From: Alphaproteobacteria bacterium
Lineage (GTDB): Bacteria > Pseudomonadota > Alphaproteobacteria > Paracaedibacterales > CAIULA01
DNA length: 64,000 bases
Direction of reading: 5' to 3'
Assembly (NCBI GenBank): GCA_947475175.1
Contig: CANJLN010000004.1
Span: 18,544 to 82,543, forward strand
The notes below the pieces were generated by a model. The model saw only the letters and a program-made list of their open reading frames with translations, made no database searches and was not told where the DNA came from. A program made the position numbers and the translations under genes. This document shows positions 8,053-16,081 of the stretch, piece after piece (position 1 is the first letter of the stretch; each line of letters begins with the position of its first letter).

Positions 8053-8338
8053 ATGTTAATGCGACGACATATTTTTATTTATGGTTTTTCCATGTTTTCC
8101 ATGTTCTTTGGGTCTGGGAACTTGGTATTTCCTCTTCAAGTAGGATTTGAATCCGGAGGAGCCTGGTTTCTGGGATTCATGGGACTTTTCTTGACGGGTA
8201 TTATTTTGCCCTTCTTAGGGCTTTTTGTGATCAAACTTCACAATGGTAATTATCTTTCTTTTTTCTCAGAGGCTGGCAAAAGTGCAGGTTTATTCCTGCC
8301 CTTATTTACGCTTTCTTTGCTGGGGGCTTTTGGCGTTG
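8053..8338 (+). pseudogene. brnQ: BrnQ branched-chain amino-acid carrier, 5' fragment
   Basis: The first 95 codons of a BrnQ (LIVCS family) cation-coupled Leu/Ile/Val importer, starting at ATG 8053 after GGAG. It contains the family signature SMFFGSGNLVFPL. It closely parallels the intact copy at 39544-40662 (MFSMFFGSGNLVFPL). The frame is broken after GAFGV at 8338 by the element 8339-9875, which adds AMSFG and a stop. Joining 8338 to 9886 restores GAFGVVPRCITVAHGG without a gap, so the insertion is recent enough that both halves remain well preserved. The fragment has about three membrane helices and is unlikely to transport anything. Confidence 0.9.
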
Positions 8339-8503
8339 CAATGTCATTCGGTTAAGTAAAAAAGTTAAGTTGCTGCTGTGTAAAAATTGAAAATAACGAG
8401 CAAAACTGATAAATGAACTAGCACGAATAGCGCATAAAACCATAGTAAAATGGAGTTCTGTAGCTCTGTACTTTCAATGTCCATCGTTAACCAAATGCCA
8501 TTG
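8339..8503 (+). repeat. MITE-like module, left copy
   Basis: 165 bp with termini CAATGTCATTCGGTTAA and TTAACCAAATGCCATTG. It is nearly identical to the right copy and differs by a short internal duplication (TCTGTAGC, at about 8456-8463) and scattered substitutions. No coding potential is seen. Confidence 0.85.
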
Positions 8504-8798
8504 CTCCTACTCCCCCCGGGGTCAAGAGGAAGGCAAGGGCGGTCTGTGAGTCCCTCCTTGATTAGAGAGGTGTTTTCTGTCGTTTGTCTGTAATGTCAGT
8601 CATTCTGTGGCTTGTCGTGTCCTGTTTGGGGGTGTCTGCCCGGGACTATTTAGTAGACCAGTAGACTGTCTCTAAAATGTCACAGAAAAGAGACTCCCCC
8701 TTAAAATATCAGGAGGAGATTCTTATTGAGGTTTAATTTTGATCACATCTTTGATATAGGTTTGTTTGTATCAAGTTCAAAAATAGGAAAGGTTCAAA
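8504..8798. other. Non-coding spacer inside the element
   Basis: The 295 bp between the left module and the outer-membrane gene hold no frame I can support. The left part is GC- and CT-rich (CCCCCCGGGG near 8510), unlike the AT-rich surroundings, and may be remnant sequence from a former location. The region just before 8799 contains AGGAAAGG as a ribosome-binding site. A promoter for the cargo gene must lie here, but none is convincing. Confidence 0.4.
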
Positions 8799-9563
8799 AT
8801 GAAAAAATTGTCTTTAGTTCTTTTGGGAAGCTTAGCAGCAGCCCAAATTGCACAAGCAGCTCCAGGGTCTTTTAACGGATTCTATGTTGGTGGCCAATTA
8901 GGGTTGACACAGCGAAACCATAAAATTAATACCGATGATTCTTTTTCCAAATATGCCCGGGATCCGTTGAGTAAAAACAGAAAAGTAAACGGAATGACCT
9001 ATGGCCTTTACGCAGGGTACGGACAAAACAATAATGGTTTTTATTGGGGGGGGGAATTTGGCATTGAGCACAGTACGGCCAATAAGAGATTTAATTGTGA
9101 TCATGAAATTCCACAGGAAAGGAGGAATCCAGCAGGAAGAGTTATCAGGCCTATCGAGATGGAGCAAATCAAAAGAGAAATGAGCTATACCTACCGGAGA
9201 GGGGTTGTTTTTTCCTTAACTCCCAGGCTTGGGGCCGTTATTGCGACCGACCATTTGATTTACGCCAAACTGGGAATGGAACTGAGTCGAGACACGGCAA
9301 GAGCGGTAGTAGCTGGAGTTGAAAGAGAGGTAGTAGGCCCAGTAGCAGCTGGAGTTACAAGAGCTGTAAACTTCAGAGCTGAGAGCAATCAATCAAAGAC
9401 AAACCTCGTTTTTGTTCCCGGTTTTGGTTATGAACACGCCTTTGGTAAGGTATTGGGACGTGTTGAATACGGCTACAACATGGGCGGAAAAGTTAAATTC
9501 AGCAATGCCACTGCTAAATATTCGCCTCATGTGCTTAAGGTTGGCGTCGCTTATAAATTTTAG
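8799..9563 (+). CDS. Outer-membrane beta-barrel protein (OMP_b-brl type), cargo of the element
   Basis: A 254-residue porin-like surface protein with a signal peptide (KKLSLVLLGSLAAAQIAQAA) and a mature start GSFNGFYVGGQLGL, the usual opening of small OmpA/Omp25-type barrels. Alternating strands follow (GLYAGYGQNNNGFYWGGEFGIE, LTPRLGAVIATDHLIYAKLGMEL), and the C-terminus VLKVGVAYKF ends in phenylalanine, the BAM recognition residue. About residues 160-190 contain a repeated VVAGVERE/VVGPVAAGVTR stretch that may be a surface loop. It lies inside the brnQ-interrupting element. A role in host interaction is plausible for the family but is not shown by sequence. Confidence 0.85.
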   Translation: MKKLSLVLLGSLAAAQIAQAAPGSFNGFYVGGQLGLTQRNHKINTDDSFSKYARDPLSKNRKVNGMTYGLYAGYGQNNNGFYWGGEFGIEHSTANKRFNCDHEIPQERRNPAGRVIRPIEMEQIKREMSYTYRRGVVFSLTPRLGAVIATDHLIYAKLGMELSRDTARAVVAGVEREVVGPVAAGVTRAVNFRAESNQSKTNLVFVPGFGYEHAFGKVLGRVEYGYNMGGKVKFSNATAKYSPHVLKVGVAYKF

Positions 9564-9691
9564 GGTATAAAGGCTTTTTTCTGTGCCTGATTGAGGCCCT
9601 ATTTGGAAATTTGGTAAAAATAATCCAGTCCCTAGAATTGGAGCTGGGTCTATCCACGGCCCCTGATAGGACTCTCATACACGCCATTAAG

Positions 9692-9719
9692 AGAGATGGG
9701 GGCAGACTCCCCCCATCTC
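9692..9719. repeat. GC-rich hairpin before the right MITE module
   Basis: GAGATGGGGG and CCCCCATCTC form a 10-bp stem with a short loop, ending exactly where the right module begins. It lacks a T run in the plus direction, so it is a weak terminator candidate. It could be an outward boundary structure of the element. Confidence 0.6.
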
Positions 9720-9875
9720 CAAGGGCATTCGGTTAAGCAAAAAAGTCAAGTTGCTTCTGTGTAAAAATTGAAAATAACGAGCAAAATTGATAAATGAACT
9801 AGCACGAATAGCGCATAAAACCATAGTAAAATGGAGCTCTGTACTTTCATGTTCATCGTTAACCGAATGCCATTG
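9720..9875 (+). repeat. MITE-like module, right copy
   Basis: 156 bp, direct repeat of 8339-8503, with termini CAAGGGCATTCGGTTAA and TTAACCGAATGCCATTG. The outer terminus matches the left end of the composite better than the inner one does, consistent with the outer ends being those that last transposed. Confidence 0.85.
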
Positions 9876-9885
9876 TTTGGCGTTG

Positions 9886-10736
9886 TCCCTCGTTGTATCA
9901 CCGTTGCTCATGGTGGAATTGAGTATATTTTTAAAGATTTATCCTTAATTCTATTCAGCTTTGTATTTTGCGCCATTTCTTATCTGATTTCTCTGAAAGA
10001 CGCGAGAATGATTGAAATTTTAGGTAAGTGGTTAACGCCCATCAAATTGCTAAGTTTAGCTATCTTAATTGGTTGTGGTGTTTTTTATGCTCCTTCACTT
10101 CAAGATATACCTTCAAATGGCTTTGCAATAGGCTTTCATGAAGGGTATAAGACGATGGATCTTTTTGCCGCTTTCTTTTTCTCGGCTTTGATTTTTAAGC
10201 AGCTTCAACAGTTTACGAACGGTTCAGAAGATCCAAAGACCATTATCAAAACAGCCTTAAAGCCAAGTTTAATTGGTGCATTTTTACTAGCGGTTGTTTA
10301 TTTAGGGTTCGTTTATCTGGGAGCTGCTTATAGACCCATTATTACCAACGTGACGCCTGAACTCATATTGCCAACAATAGCGTCTCATTTAATGGGTGAC
10401 AAAGCCTCGCTTTTAATTGGCATTACGGTTGTTTTTTCGTGCCTGAGTACGGCAATTGCCCTTAATAATATTTATGCGCGCTATCTTTGCGCCACTCTCA
10501 AACTAAAAGAAACAGTGTTTCCCTACATGTTGCTGGTAACAACGATTGTATCGTTTCTTGTTTCTTTATTGGATTTCAAAGGGATTGCTGCTTTCTTGGG
10601 GCCTCTTCTCGAGATTTCCTATCCAGGGCTTATCGTTTTAACCATTGTGTCTATTTTTGTAAAAGATAAGGTAGTCCTTAAAAAGGTTGCTTTTTACGGG
10701 ATGGTTGCTTTGACGCTGTGGCATCAATATGGGTGA
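9886..10736 (+). pseudogene. brnQ: BrnQ branched-chain amino-acid carrier, 3' fragment
   Basis: The remaining roughly 280 codons of brnQ after the insertion, beginning VPRCITVAHGG and ending in TGA at 10736. Family features include the conserved VPRC(I/T)TVA segment, GYKTMDLFAAFFFSALI and several membrane helices matching the intact copy at 39544-40662 (GYQTMDLIAGFFFACTI). Upstream the same frame opens within the right MITE module, so a truncated protein starting there is possible but would lack the first three helices. It is convergent with the cinA-like gene, with 2 bases between the stops. Confidence 0.9.
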
Positions 10737-10738
10737 GG

Positions 10739-11485
10739 TTAAACCTGTCTCTCTACCTTTGGAGTGATTCCAAAACTTTCAACCATGGCTATCACGGCCT
10801 CAGTTGCTTTGGTGATTAGATTTTTATCTTGCCCTCTGATCACCAAGCTAGTCCCAATATTTGGTATTGTATAAAAGGGATAACTACCGATCGAAACACC
10901 CGGATGTTGGTTTTGCACTTCGGTTAGTTTTTCTGCAATGGTTCCCTCTAGGATACCGCTTGTAACCGTATTGTAATAAAAGGGTTTGCCTGTTGTTAAG
11001 CGTGGTAAAATATATTCCAACATACCTTGCATGACGGACGGCATGCCGGCTAATACAAACACATTTTCAATTTGAAAAGACGGCGCTTTGCTCACTGGAT
11101 TTTCGATAAGGGTTACGCCCTCGGGCATCATGGCCATACGACGGCGACTTGTGTTAAAACGTTCCTTGTAATGATTTTCCAAAATTTGCAAAGCTTCTTC
11201 GTTTTCAACTAAAGGTTTTTGAAAAGCTTTGGCAATGCTGGCAGCGGTTATATCGTCGTGGGTGGCTCCAATGCCACCTGTAGTGAAGACATAAGTGTAG
11301 CGTGGACGAATTTCATTAACAGCGTCAATGATTCGGTCTTCCTCGTCTGGAATCACTCGTACTTCTAAAAGGTCTATACCAACGCTTGCTAGTTTTTTTG
11401 CGATATAGGCAATGTTGGTGTCTTGAGTGCGTCCTGATAAAATTTCATTGCCAATAATAATGATGGCTGCGGTTGGCTGTATCAT
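10739..11485 (-). CDS. CinA-like molybdopterin-binding (MoCF) domain protein
   Basis: A 248-residue protein consisting of the MoaB/MogA-like domain of CinA (AIIIIGNEILSGRTQDTNIAYIAKKL; FTTGGIGATHDDITAASIAKAF; ENPVSKAPSFQIENVFVLAGMPSVM). In full-length CinA a C-terminal nicotinamide-nucleotide amidase follows; here it is missing, as is common for alphaproteobacterial stand-alone forms. Some relatives of this domain act as ADP-ribose/NMN pyrophosphatase-type enzymes. The start chosen is ATG 11485, 2 bases after the upstream transporter stop; longer frames run inside that gene and lack support. It is translationally close-coupled to the transporter. Confidence 0.85.
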   Translation of the reverse strand: MIQPTAAIIIIGNEILSGRTQDTNIAYIAKKLASVGIDLLEVRVIPDEEDRIIDAVNEIRPRYTYVFTTGGIGATHDDITAASIAKAFQKPLVENEEALQILENHYKERFNTSRRRMAMMPEGVTLIENPVSKAPSFQIENVFVLAGMPSVMQGMLEYILPRLTTGKPFYYNTVTSGILEGTIAEKLTEVQNQHPGVSIGSYPFYTIPNIGTSLVIRGQDKNLITKATEAVIAMVESFGITPKVERQV

Positions 11486-11487
11486 CG

Positions 11488-12891
11488 TTACCAAATCCCA
11501 ATCACTTTCCACCAAATACCGCCCGCACCAAACCAAATAATTAAGTTCACAATGCTGACAATAAGACCAAGGCTCCACCAAGCACTGATTGGAACATACC
11601 CTGTACCAAACAAGACAACAGCTGCAGAGGTTCCATAATGGGTCATACTAGAGAAAAGACTGCTGAAAAAAGCTAAGCAGAGTGCCGCTAGTAAAGGCGG
11701 TGCTCCGGCACTAACAGAGACTGCTAAGAAGGCAGCGTACATAGAACTAACATGAGCTGTATTGCTTGCAAAGAAATAATGACTATAGAAATAGACTAAA
11801 GCCAAGACTCCAAAGGCGTGAATCCACGACCATCCTTGGACAAGGGTGCCCATCCCATTGCTAAACCAGCTTACAAAACCATATTTTTCAAGATAAGAGG
11901 ACATCATAACCAAAATAGACATCCAAAGAAGCGTATGCCATGCTTCATGCTCGTTTAGAATATCTTTCCATTCCAAGACATTTGTTATTAAAAGAAGACA
12001 TAAACCCATCAAAGCTGTTGTCGTTGCTGTTATGCCCCAGCGTTCTCCAAATACCCAGAAAAACAACATAAAGAAAAATATGCCAAGCATAGTCCATTCA
12101 ACTCTGCTCATAGAACCCATTTCGTGAAGTTTTTTTCGGGCTACATCAACAGCTTCGGGCAATTCTTTGATTTCGGGAGGGTAAATAAAATATAAAAGCA
12201 AAGGAATGATGATGATGCTTAAAAGGCCGGGGACGATAGCTGCTATAAACCAATTGGTCCACGTAATTTCGATTCCCTGTTTGGCAGCTATCGCTTGTGC
12301 CATAGGGTTTGCAGCCATTGCTGTTAAGAATATGGCGCTAGTAATCAAATTTCCTTGATAACAAACTTGTGTTAAAAAGCTTCCCATTTTTTTTGCAGTG
12401 CCATCTTCGGGTCTACTACCCATCGATTCTGCAATGGCTTTTAAGATAGGGAGCATAATACCACCAGCTCTTGCCGCATTGCTTGGAATAACAGGGGCAA
12501 TCAGAAGTTCAGTTAGAATGATACCGTAGCCTAGACCCAAAGTTCGACGTCCGAGCAATCTTACGAAAACATAAGCAATGCGCGTGCCCAGTTGGCTTTT
12601 TATAAAACCTCTGGCGATAAAGAACACATAAACAATGAGCCAAATAACAGGGGAGGCAAAGCCCGTGAGTCCATCCTTTCCAAGATCTAAAACCCCGGTT
12701 AGAACGGAGACAAGCAGTCCGAAAAGGGCAATAGGCCCCATAGGGAGAGGCTTGAAAATAATCCCTAAGATTGTTGGAACAAAAATTGAAAATAACTGCC
12801 AACCTTTAGGGTCTAAACCAACAGGAACCGGCATAGACCACAATCCCACACCAACGAGTACGGGGATGATTAGTCCAAGTATTTTATTCAA
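11488..12891 (-). CDS. DASS-family dicarboxylate/2-oxoglutarate-malate translocator
   Basis: A 467-residue inner-membrane carrier with about 12 hydrophobic helices, of the divalent anion:sodium symporter family. It resembles the DiT1/SodTi branch found in plastids and Chlamydia. Signatures are IPSNAARAGGIMLPI, TQVCYQGNLITSAIF and SSMTHYGTSAAVVLFGTGY. These carriers move malate, 2-oxoglutarate or related dicarboxylates across the membrane. In an intracellular bacterium this would provide host TCA intermediates, though this is inference. The start is TTG at 12891 with a good AGGAG 7 bases upstream. The cinA-like gene follows at once, so the two are probably cotranscribed. Confidence 0.9.
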   Translation of the reverse strand: MNKILGLIIPVLVGVGLWSMPVPVGLDPKGWQLFSIFVPTILGIIFKPLPMGPIALFGLLVSVLTGVLDLGKDGLTGFASPVIWLIVYVFFIARGFIKSQLGTRIAYVFVRLLGRRTLGLGYGIILTELLIAPVIPSNAARAGGIMLPILKAIAESMGSRPEDGTAKKMGSFLTQVCYQGNLITSAIFLTAMAANPMAQAIAAKQGIEITWTNWFIAAIVPGLLSIIIIPLLLYFIYPPEIKELPEAVDVARKKLHEMGSMSRVEWTMLGIFFFMLFFWVFGERWGITATTTALMGLCLLLITNVLEWKDILNEHEAWHTLLWMSILVMMSSYLEKYGFVSWFSNGMGTLVQGWSWIHAFGVLALVYFYSHYFFASNTAHVSSMYAAFLAVSVSAGAPPLLAALCLAFFSSLFSSMTHYGTSAAVVLFGTGYVPISAWWSLGLIVSIVNLIIWFGAGGIWWKVIGIW

Positions 12892-12969
12892 CCTTATTCT
12901 CCTAAAATATTAGGTCTTACATTTATGTTCACACTGCCTTGTCTCAAAATGGATGGCAAGCAAAAATTA

Positions 12970-13914
12970 TCACTTCTGGCTATAAGATCCCGCTGGCTTA
13001 AACATAAGATAGTGGATTCGTTTTAGTTCTTTTCTTCCATGACTCAAGCTGTCCAAAATAAACCCGCAGGTTAAACTTAGAAAACCCAAAAGCATGATGC
13101 CCGTGCTTAAAATAGCTGTTGGTAATCTGGGGACAAGTCCTGTTCTCAAATATTCTGTTATAACTGGATACCCCAAAAGAATTGAGAGTGTTGTGAAAAA
13201 AATAAAAATCAGACCAAAAAACACCATCGGTTTTATTTCCTTAAACAAGAAAAACATTCTCCACAAAATAAGAAATCCGTCTCTAAAAGTGCTGAGTTTG
13301 CTAACGGATCCTTCGACTCTGTCAAAAAATGGGGTTTCAATCTCTTTAACAGGCAAACCCATTTCAAGCGAATAGATCGAAAGTTCTGTCTCTACATCAA
13401 ATCCTGACGAGAGAGCTGGAAATGATTTCACAAAACGTTTTGAAAAAACACGGTAGCCTGAAAAAATGTCCTTATATTTACTTTTGAATAATAAAGCCAA
13501 AACCCAATTAAAAAGCTGATTGCCAAGTTTATGACCAGGTCTATGTGCTGTCTCTGTTTCTTCTTTACGAGCGCCAATGACCATATCTAAATTCTCATTG
13601 ATAAGCATTTCGATCATATAGGGAGCGGCTTTAACATCATATGTTCCATCGCCGTCGATCATCAGGTAAATGTTCGCTTCAATATCAGCAAACATGCGTC
13701 TTACAACATTTCCTTTTCCTTGCTTTGGCTCAAAGCGGACAATAGCCGCCGCTGACAATGCTTGTTCACACGTATCATCTGTTGAGTTGTTGTCATAAAC
13801 ATAAATCAAAGCCTGAGGAAGCTGTTGTCTTATGGATTGCACAACATGATAAATGGCTGCTCCCTCGTTATAACAAGGAATCAGAACCGCAATTGAAATA
13901 CCCGTTATTTGCAT
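12970..13914 (-). CDS. Family 2 glycosyltransferase, polyprenyl-phosphate sugar transferase type
   Basis: A 314-residue DPM1/GtrB/ArnC-like enzyme that moves a sugar from a nucleotide donor to a polyprenyl phosphate on the cytoplasmic face. The GT-A fold start AVLIPCYNEGAAI, YVYDNNSTDDT and the DxD-type LMIDGDGTYD metal site are present. FSGYRVFSKRF follows, and two C-terminal membrane helices are visible (about 230-300). It overlaps the upstream multi-pass membrane gene by 10 bases. Such pairs (a GtrB-like enzyme with a GT-C-like membrane protein) typically add single sugars to surface polymers. The sugar cannot be told from sequence. Confidence 0.88.
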   Translation of the reverse strand: MQITGISIAVLIPCYNEGAAIYHVVQSIRQQLPQALIYVYDNNSTDDTCEQALSAAAIVRFEPKQGKGNVVRRMFADIEANIYLMIDGDGTYDVKAAPYMIEMLINENLDMVIGARKEETETAHRPGHKLGNQLFNWVLALLFKSKYKDIFSGYRVFSKRFVKSFPALSSGFDVETELSIYSLEMGLPVKEIETPFFDRVEGSVSKLSTFRDGFLILWRMFFLFKEIKPMVFFGLIFIFFTTLSILLGYPVITEYLRTGLVPRLPTAILSTGIMLLGFLSLTCGFILDSLSHGRKELKRIHYLMFKPAGSYSQK

Positions 13915-15347
13915 AATTTAACCTTTTTAAAAACGAACCCAATTCCACTGAAAACCATCATAAATAGATAGGGCCACATAGGCATAGCATATCGTGGAAG
14001 ACCTGCTTGCACCATCGCTACGCTCAAATAGCTGGCATGAATACACGCTGCACAGAAAAATCCATAGGCTAATAAATCTCTCATTTTTGAACCAACTATC
14101 AAAGAATAGCTGCCCCAACCAAGAAAAAACAAACTTAAAACAAAGCCTCCATACAAAAACAATCGCACAGCATAGACAAAAACATCAGACTTAGAGCGAA
14201 ACTTGTAAAAGCCGTAATCCATCCCTATTTTCTGAAATTCAGGGGTTTCTTTGACTTGATCAATTAATCCCTTTAATTTTTTTGTCTCTGTGTTTGTTTT
14301 AAGATCACCTAAAAACCACAAGGCAGCATAGTTGATCAAGATATCTTGAGCATAATCCAAAGAATTTTGTTTTATAACGTTTAAAGAAACTCTTTTGTAA
14401 AAGGAGTCCAGGTCATCCAGAGATTTTATTTCCTCCTGAAGATCGATTCTAAATTGTTGTAATAGAGGGTAACGCAGCTTGTCATATATGGGGGAGGCAA
14501 GTACGTAGTAAAATCCCCAGGACTTTACAGGTTCTAGAATTTTTTGAATGGGGATCATTACGGATGCCATTTTTTTAATCATTTTGTCTTCTGTTGGATC
14601 TTGAGCCTTTGTGTCCTCTTTTACGATAAACGCAACTTTTCCATACAAATTATGTCCCAAAAAAGACTGTGTGGAAAAAATACCATGCAAATAATAATTT
14701 GCTAGAGCTCCTATGAAAAGGCATGCAAGCAAAGGAGGAAGAAAAAAAGCTAAAATCCCTTTCCACAACGGACGATAGAAAATAAAAAAACAAATAATAG
14801 CACCCAAAAGAGCATAGGATGATGGTCTTACCAAAATGTTTATCCCTGTTAATAACCCCACTAAAAACAGTGACTTCTTTGAATTTGTTTTAATAAAAAA
14901 CATGATTGAAGCTGAAAGCAGTAACAGACAAGAAACAGCCAGTGATTCTGTGAAAATCTCAAAACAAAATTTTACTATTTCTCCCAACGAAAGCATGCAC
15001 AAAATAAGCGTTAAACCAAGAAAAAATGAGTTTACAAACCGAGCAAAAGTGAAAGCCGTTATAAAACAACACAAACCAAAAATAACCAATTGTATTAATG
15101 AAATGGCTTCATAGCCACCAGTTATCCACTTTACAGTCGACAAAAAAACAGGATAACCAATCGTTCTCGAGGGATCATAATTGATGTAACTAAAAGCATC
15201 ATCTGAAAATAGCTTTACATCGGGTGGATTCACGAAATGGAAAACACAAAGAACTGCTACTGTTAAAAGAAACCACAAAGACAAAAACGACGTTTTTTCT
15301 GAAGCGTCTCTGTCCCACTTAAGAGTTTGGCAAATAATGTTTAGCAT
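13905..15347 (-). CDS. Multi-pass membrane protein, probable GT-C/PMT-like glycosyltransferase
   Basis: A 480-residue protein with about ten hydrophobic helices and a large polar insert (about 230-370). An acidic/Asp-containing first loop (NPPDVKLFSDDAFSYINYDPSRTIGYPVF) resembles the catalytic loop position of GT-C enzymes of the ArnT/GT39 kind. I do not recognise a specific family. Its partner downstream is the polyprenyl-phosphate glycosyltransferase (10-base overlap), which would supply a lipid-linked sugar donor. Upstream it overlaps coaE by 7 bases. The functional inference rests on topology and the gene pair. Confidence 0.65.
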   Translation of the reverse strand: MLNIICQTLKWDRDASEKTSFLSLWFLLTVAVLCVFHFVNPPDVKLFSDDAFSYINYDPSRTIGYPVFLSTVKWITGGYEAISLIQLVIFGLCCFITAFTFARFVNSFFLGLTLILCMLSLGEIVKFCFEIFTESLAVSCLLLLSASIMFFIKTNSKKSLFLVGLLTGINILVRPSSYALLGAIICFFIFYRPLWKGILAFFLPPLLACLFIGALANYYLHGIFSTQSFLGHNLYGKVAFIVKEDTKAQDPTEDKMIKKMASVMIPIQKILEPVKSWGFYYVLASPIYDKLRYPLLQQFRIDLQEEIKSLDDLDSFYKRVSLNVIKQNSLDYAQDILINYAALWFLGDLKTNTETKKLKGLIDQVKETPEFQKIGMDYGFYKFRSKSDVFVYAVRLFLYGGFVLSLFFLGWGSYSLIVGSKMRDLLAYGFFCAACIHASYLSVAMVQAGLPRYAMPMWPYLFMMVFSGIGFVFKKVKLCK

Positions 15348-15925
15348 AAATTTTGGATAATATTCTGAAGTTGTTGAAACATATCGTTTTTGGATAAATT
15401 ACTCGAAAGACAATAGTCTGCCCATTTAATTTTTTCTTGCGCTGGTAATTGATTTTTCAAAATAGTCTCTACCTGAAAATCTGTCAGCCCTCTTTTGCGC
15501 AAACGCCCTATTTGGATATTTTTATCACACCAAAGCACTATTGTCTTGCAACAAAAAATATCCCACCCTTTTTCAAACAAAAGAGGGATGTCCAGCACAC
15601 ACAAAGTCTGTCTTGCTTTATATTGTCTGGAAATAAAATATTGAATCTCTTTACGCAAATGAGGATGGATAATTTCTTCGAGTGCAATCAAGGTGTCTGG
15701 TTCTGAAAAAGCTATCTGTCTGAGTAAAGAACGATTAACATGTCCTTTTTTTATAACTGACGGAAAAAGATGTTCAATTTGTTTTATAATCATCGCGTTT
15801 CTTAGGTACAGCTCTCGTACAGCTTGGTCCGCATCCCAAACAGGGATTCTAAAAGCTGTTCTTAACTGTTGAGTCACCGTTGATTTTCCAGCTCCAGCTG
15901 ATCCCGTAATTCCAATAATCTTCAT
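15341..15925 (-). CDS. coaE: Dephospho-CoA kinase
   Basis: This enzyme catalyses the last step of coenzyme A synthesis, phosphorylating the ribose 3'-OH of dephospho-CoA with ATP. The P-loop GITGSAGAGKST at residues 5-16, DADQAVREL, HPHLRKEI, LDIPLLFEKGWD and the C-terminal ADYCLSSN are all present, in 194 residues. The second P-loop glycine position reads SAGAGKS where many relatives have GIGSGKS, which is acceptable. It heads the minus-strand envelope operon by overlap. In many alphaproteobacteria dnaQ follows coaE; here it is replaced by glycosylation genes. Confidence 0.95.
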   Translation of the reverse strand: MKIIGITGSAGAGKSTVTQQLRTAFRIPVWDADQAVRELYLRNAMIIKQIEHLFPSVIKKGHVNRSLLRQIAFSEPDTLIALEEIIHPHLRKEIQYFISRQYKARQTLCVLDIPLLFEKGWDIFCCKTIVLWCDKNIQIGRLRKRGLTDFQVETILKNQLPAQEKIKWADYCLSSNLSKNDMFQQLQNIIQNLC

Positions 15926-16081
15926 AGTGACTACATTTTGTGAGTGTCTTGCATTAATTGTATCTCATCCTATATCTGTTGCCCAGGGGATCGCTTTGGC
16001 TCATCACCAGACTCTTGATATTCGATGAAAGACAAGATACAAAGAGGGTTAAGTATTATTTTCATCATGTAAGGAAAAGTA

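Larger units (their letters stand above)
8339..9875. mobile_element. Composite MITE-like element carrying an outer-membrane gene, inserted in brnQ
   Basis: A 1537-bp insertion bounded by 17-bp inverted termini: CAATGTCATTCGGTTAA at the left and, read from the right, CAATGGCATTCGGTTAA (16 of 17 identical). It is flanked by a perfect 10-bp direct repeat TTTGGCGTTG (8329-8338 and 9876-9885), the expected target-site duplication. Deleting the element plus one repeat restores brnQ in frame. Each end is a module of about 156-165 bp with its own pair of inverted termini (8339-8503, 9720-9875), and the two modules are direct repeats of each other. The cargo is a beta-barrel gene (8799-9563). There is no transposase inside, so movement would need one supplied from elsewhere. 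Confidence 0.88.

Noticed and set aside
10739..11581. Longer N-terminus for the cinA-like protein
   Set aside because: The extra 32 residues overlap the transporter gene in another frame and have no family match; ATG 11485 begins exactly at the conserved domain.
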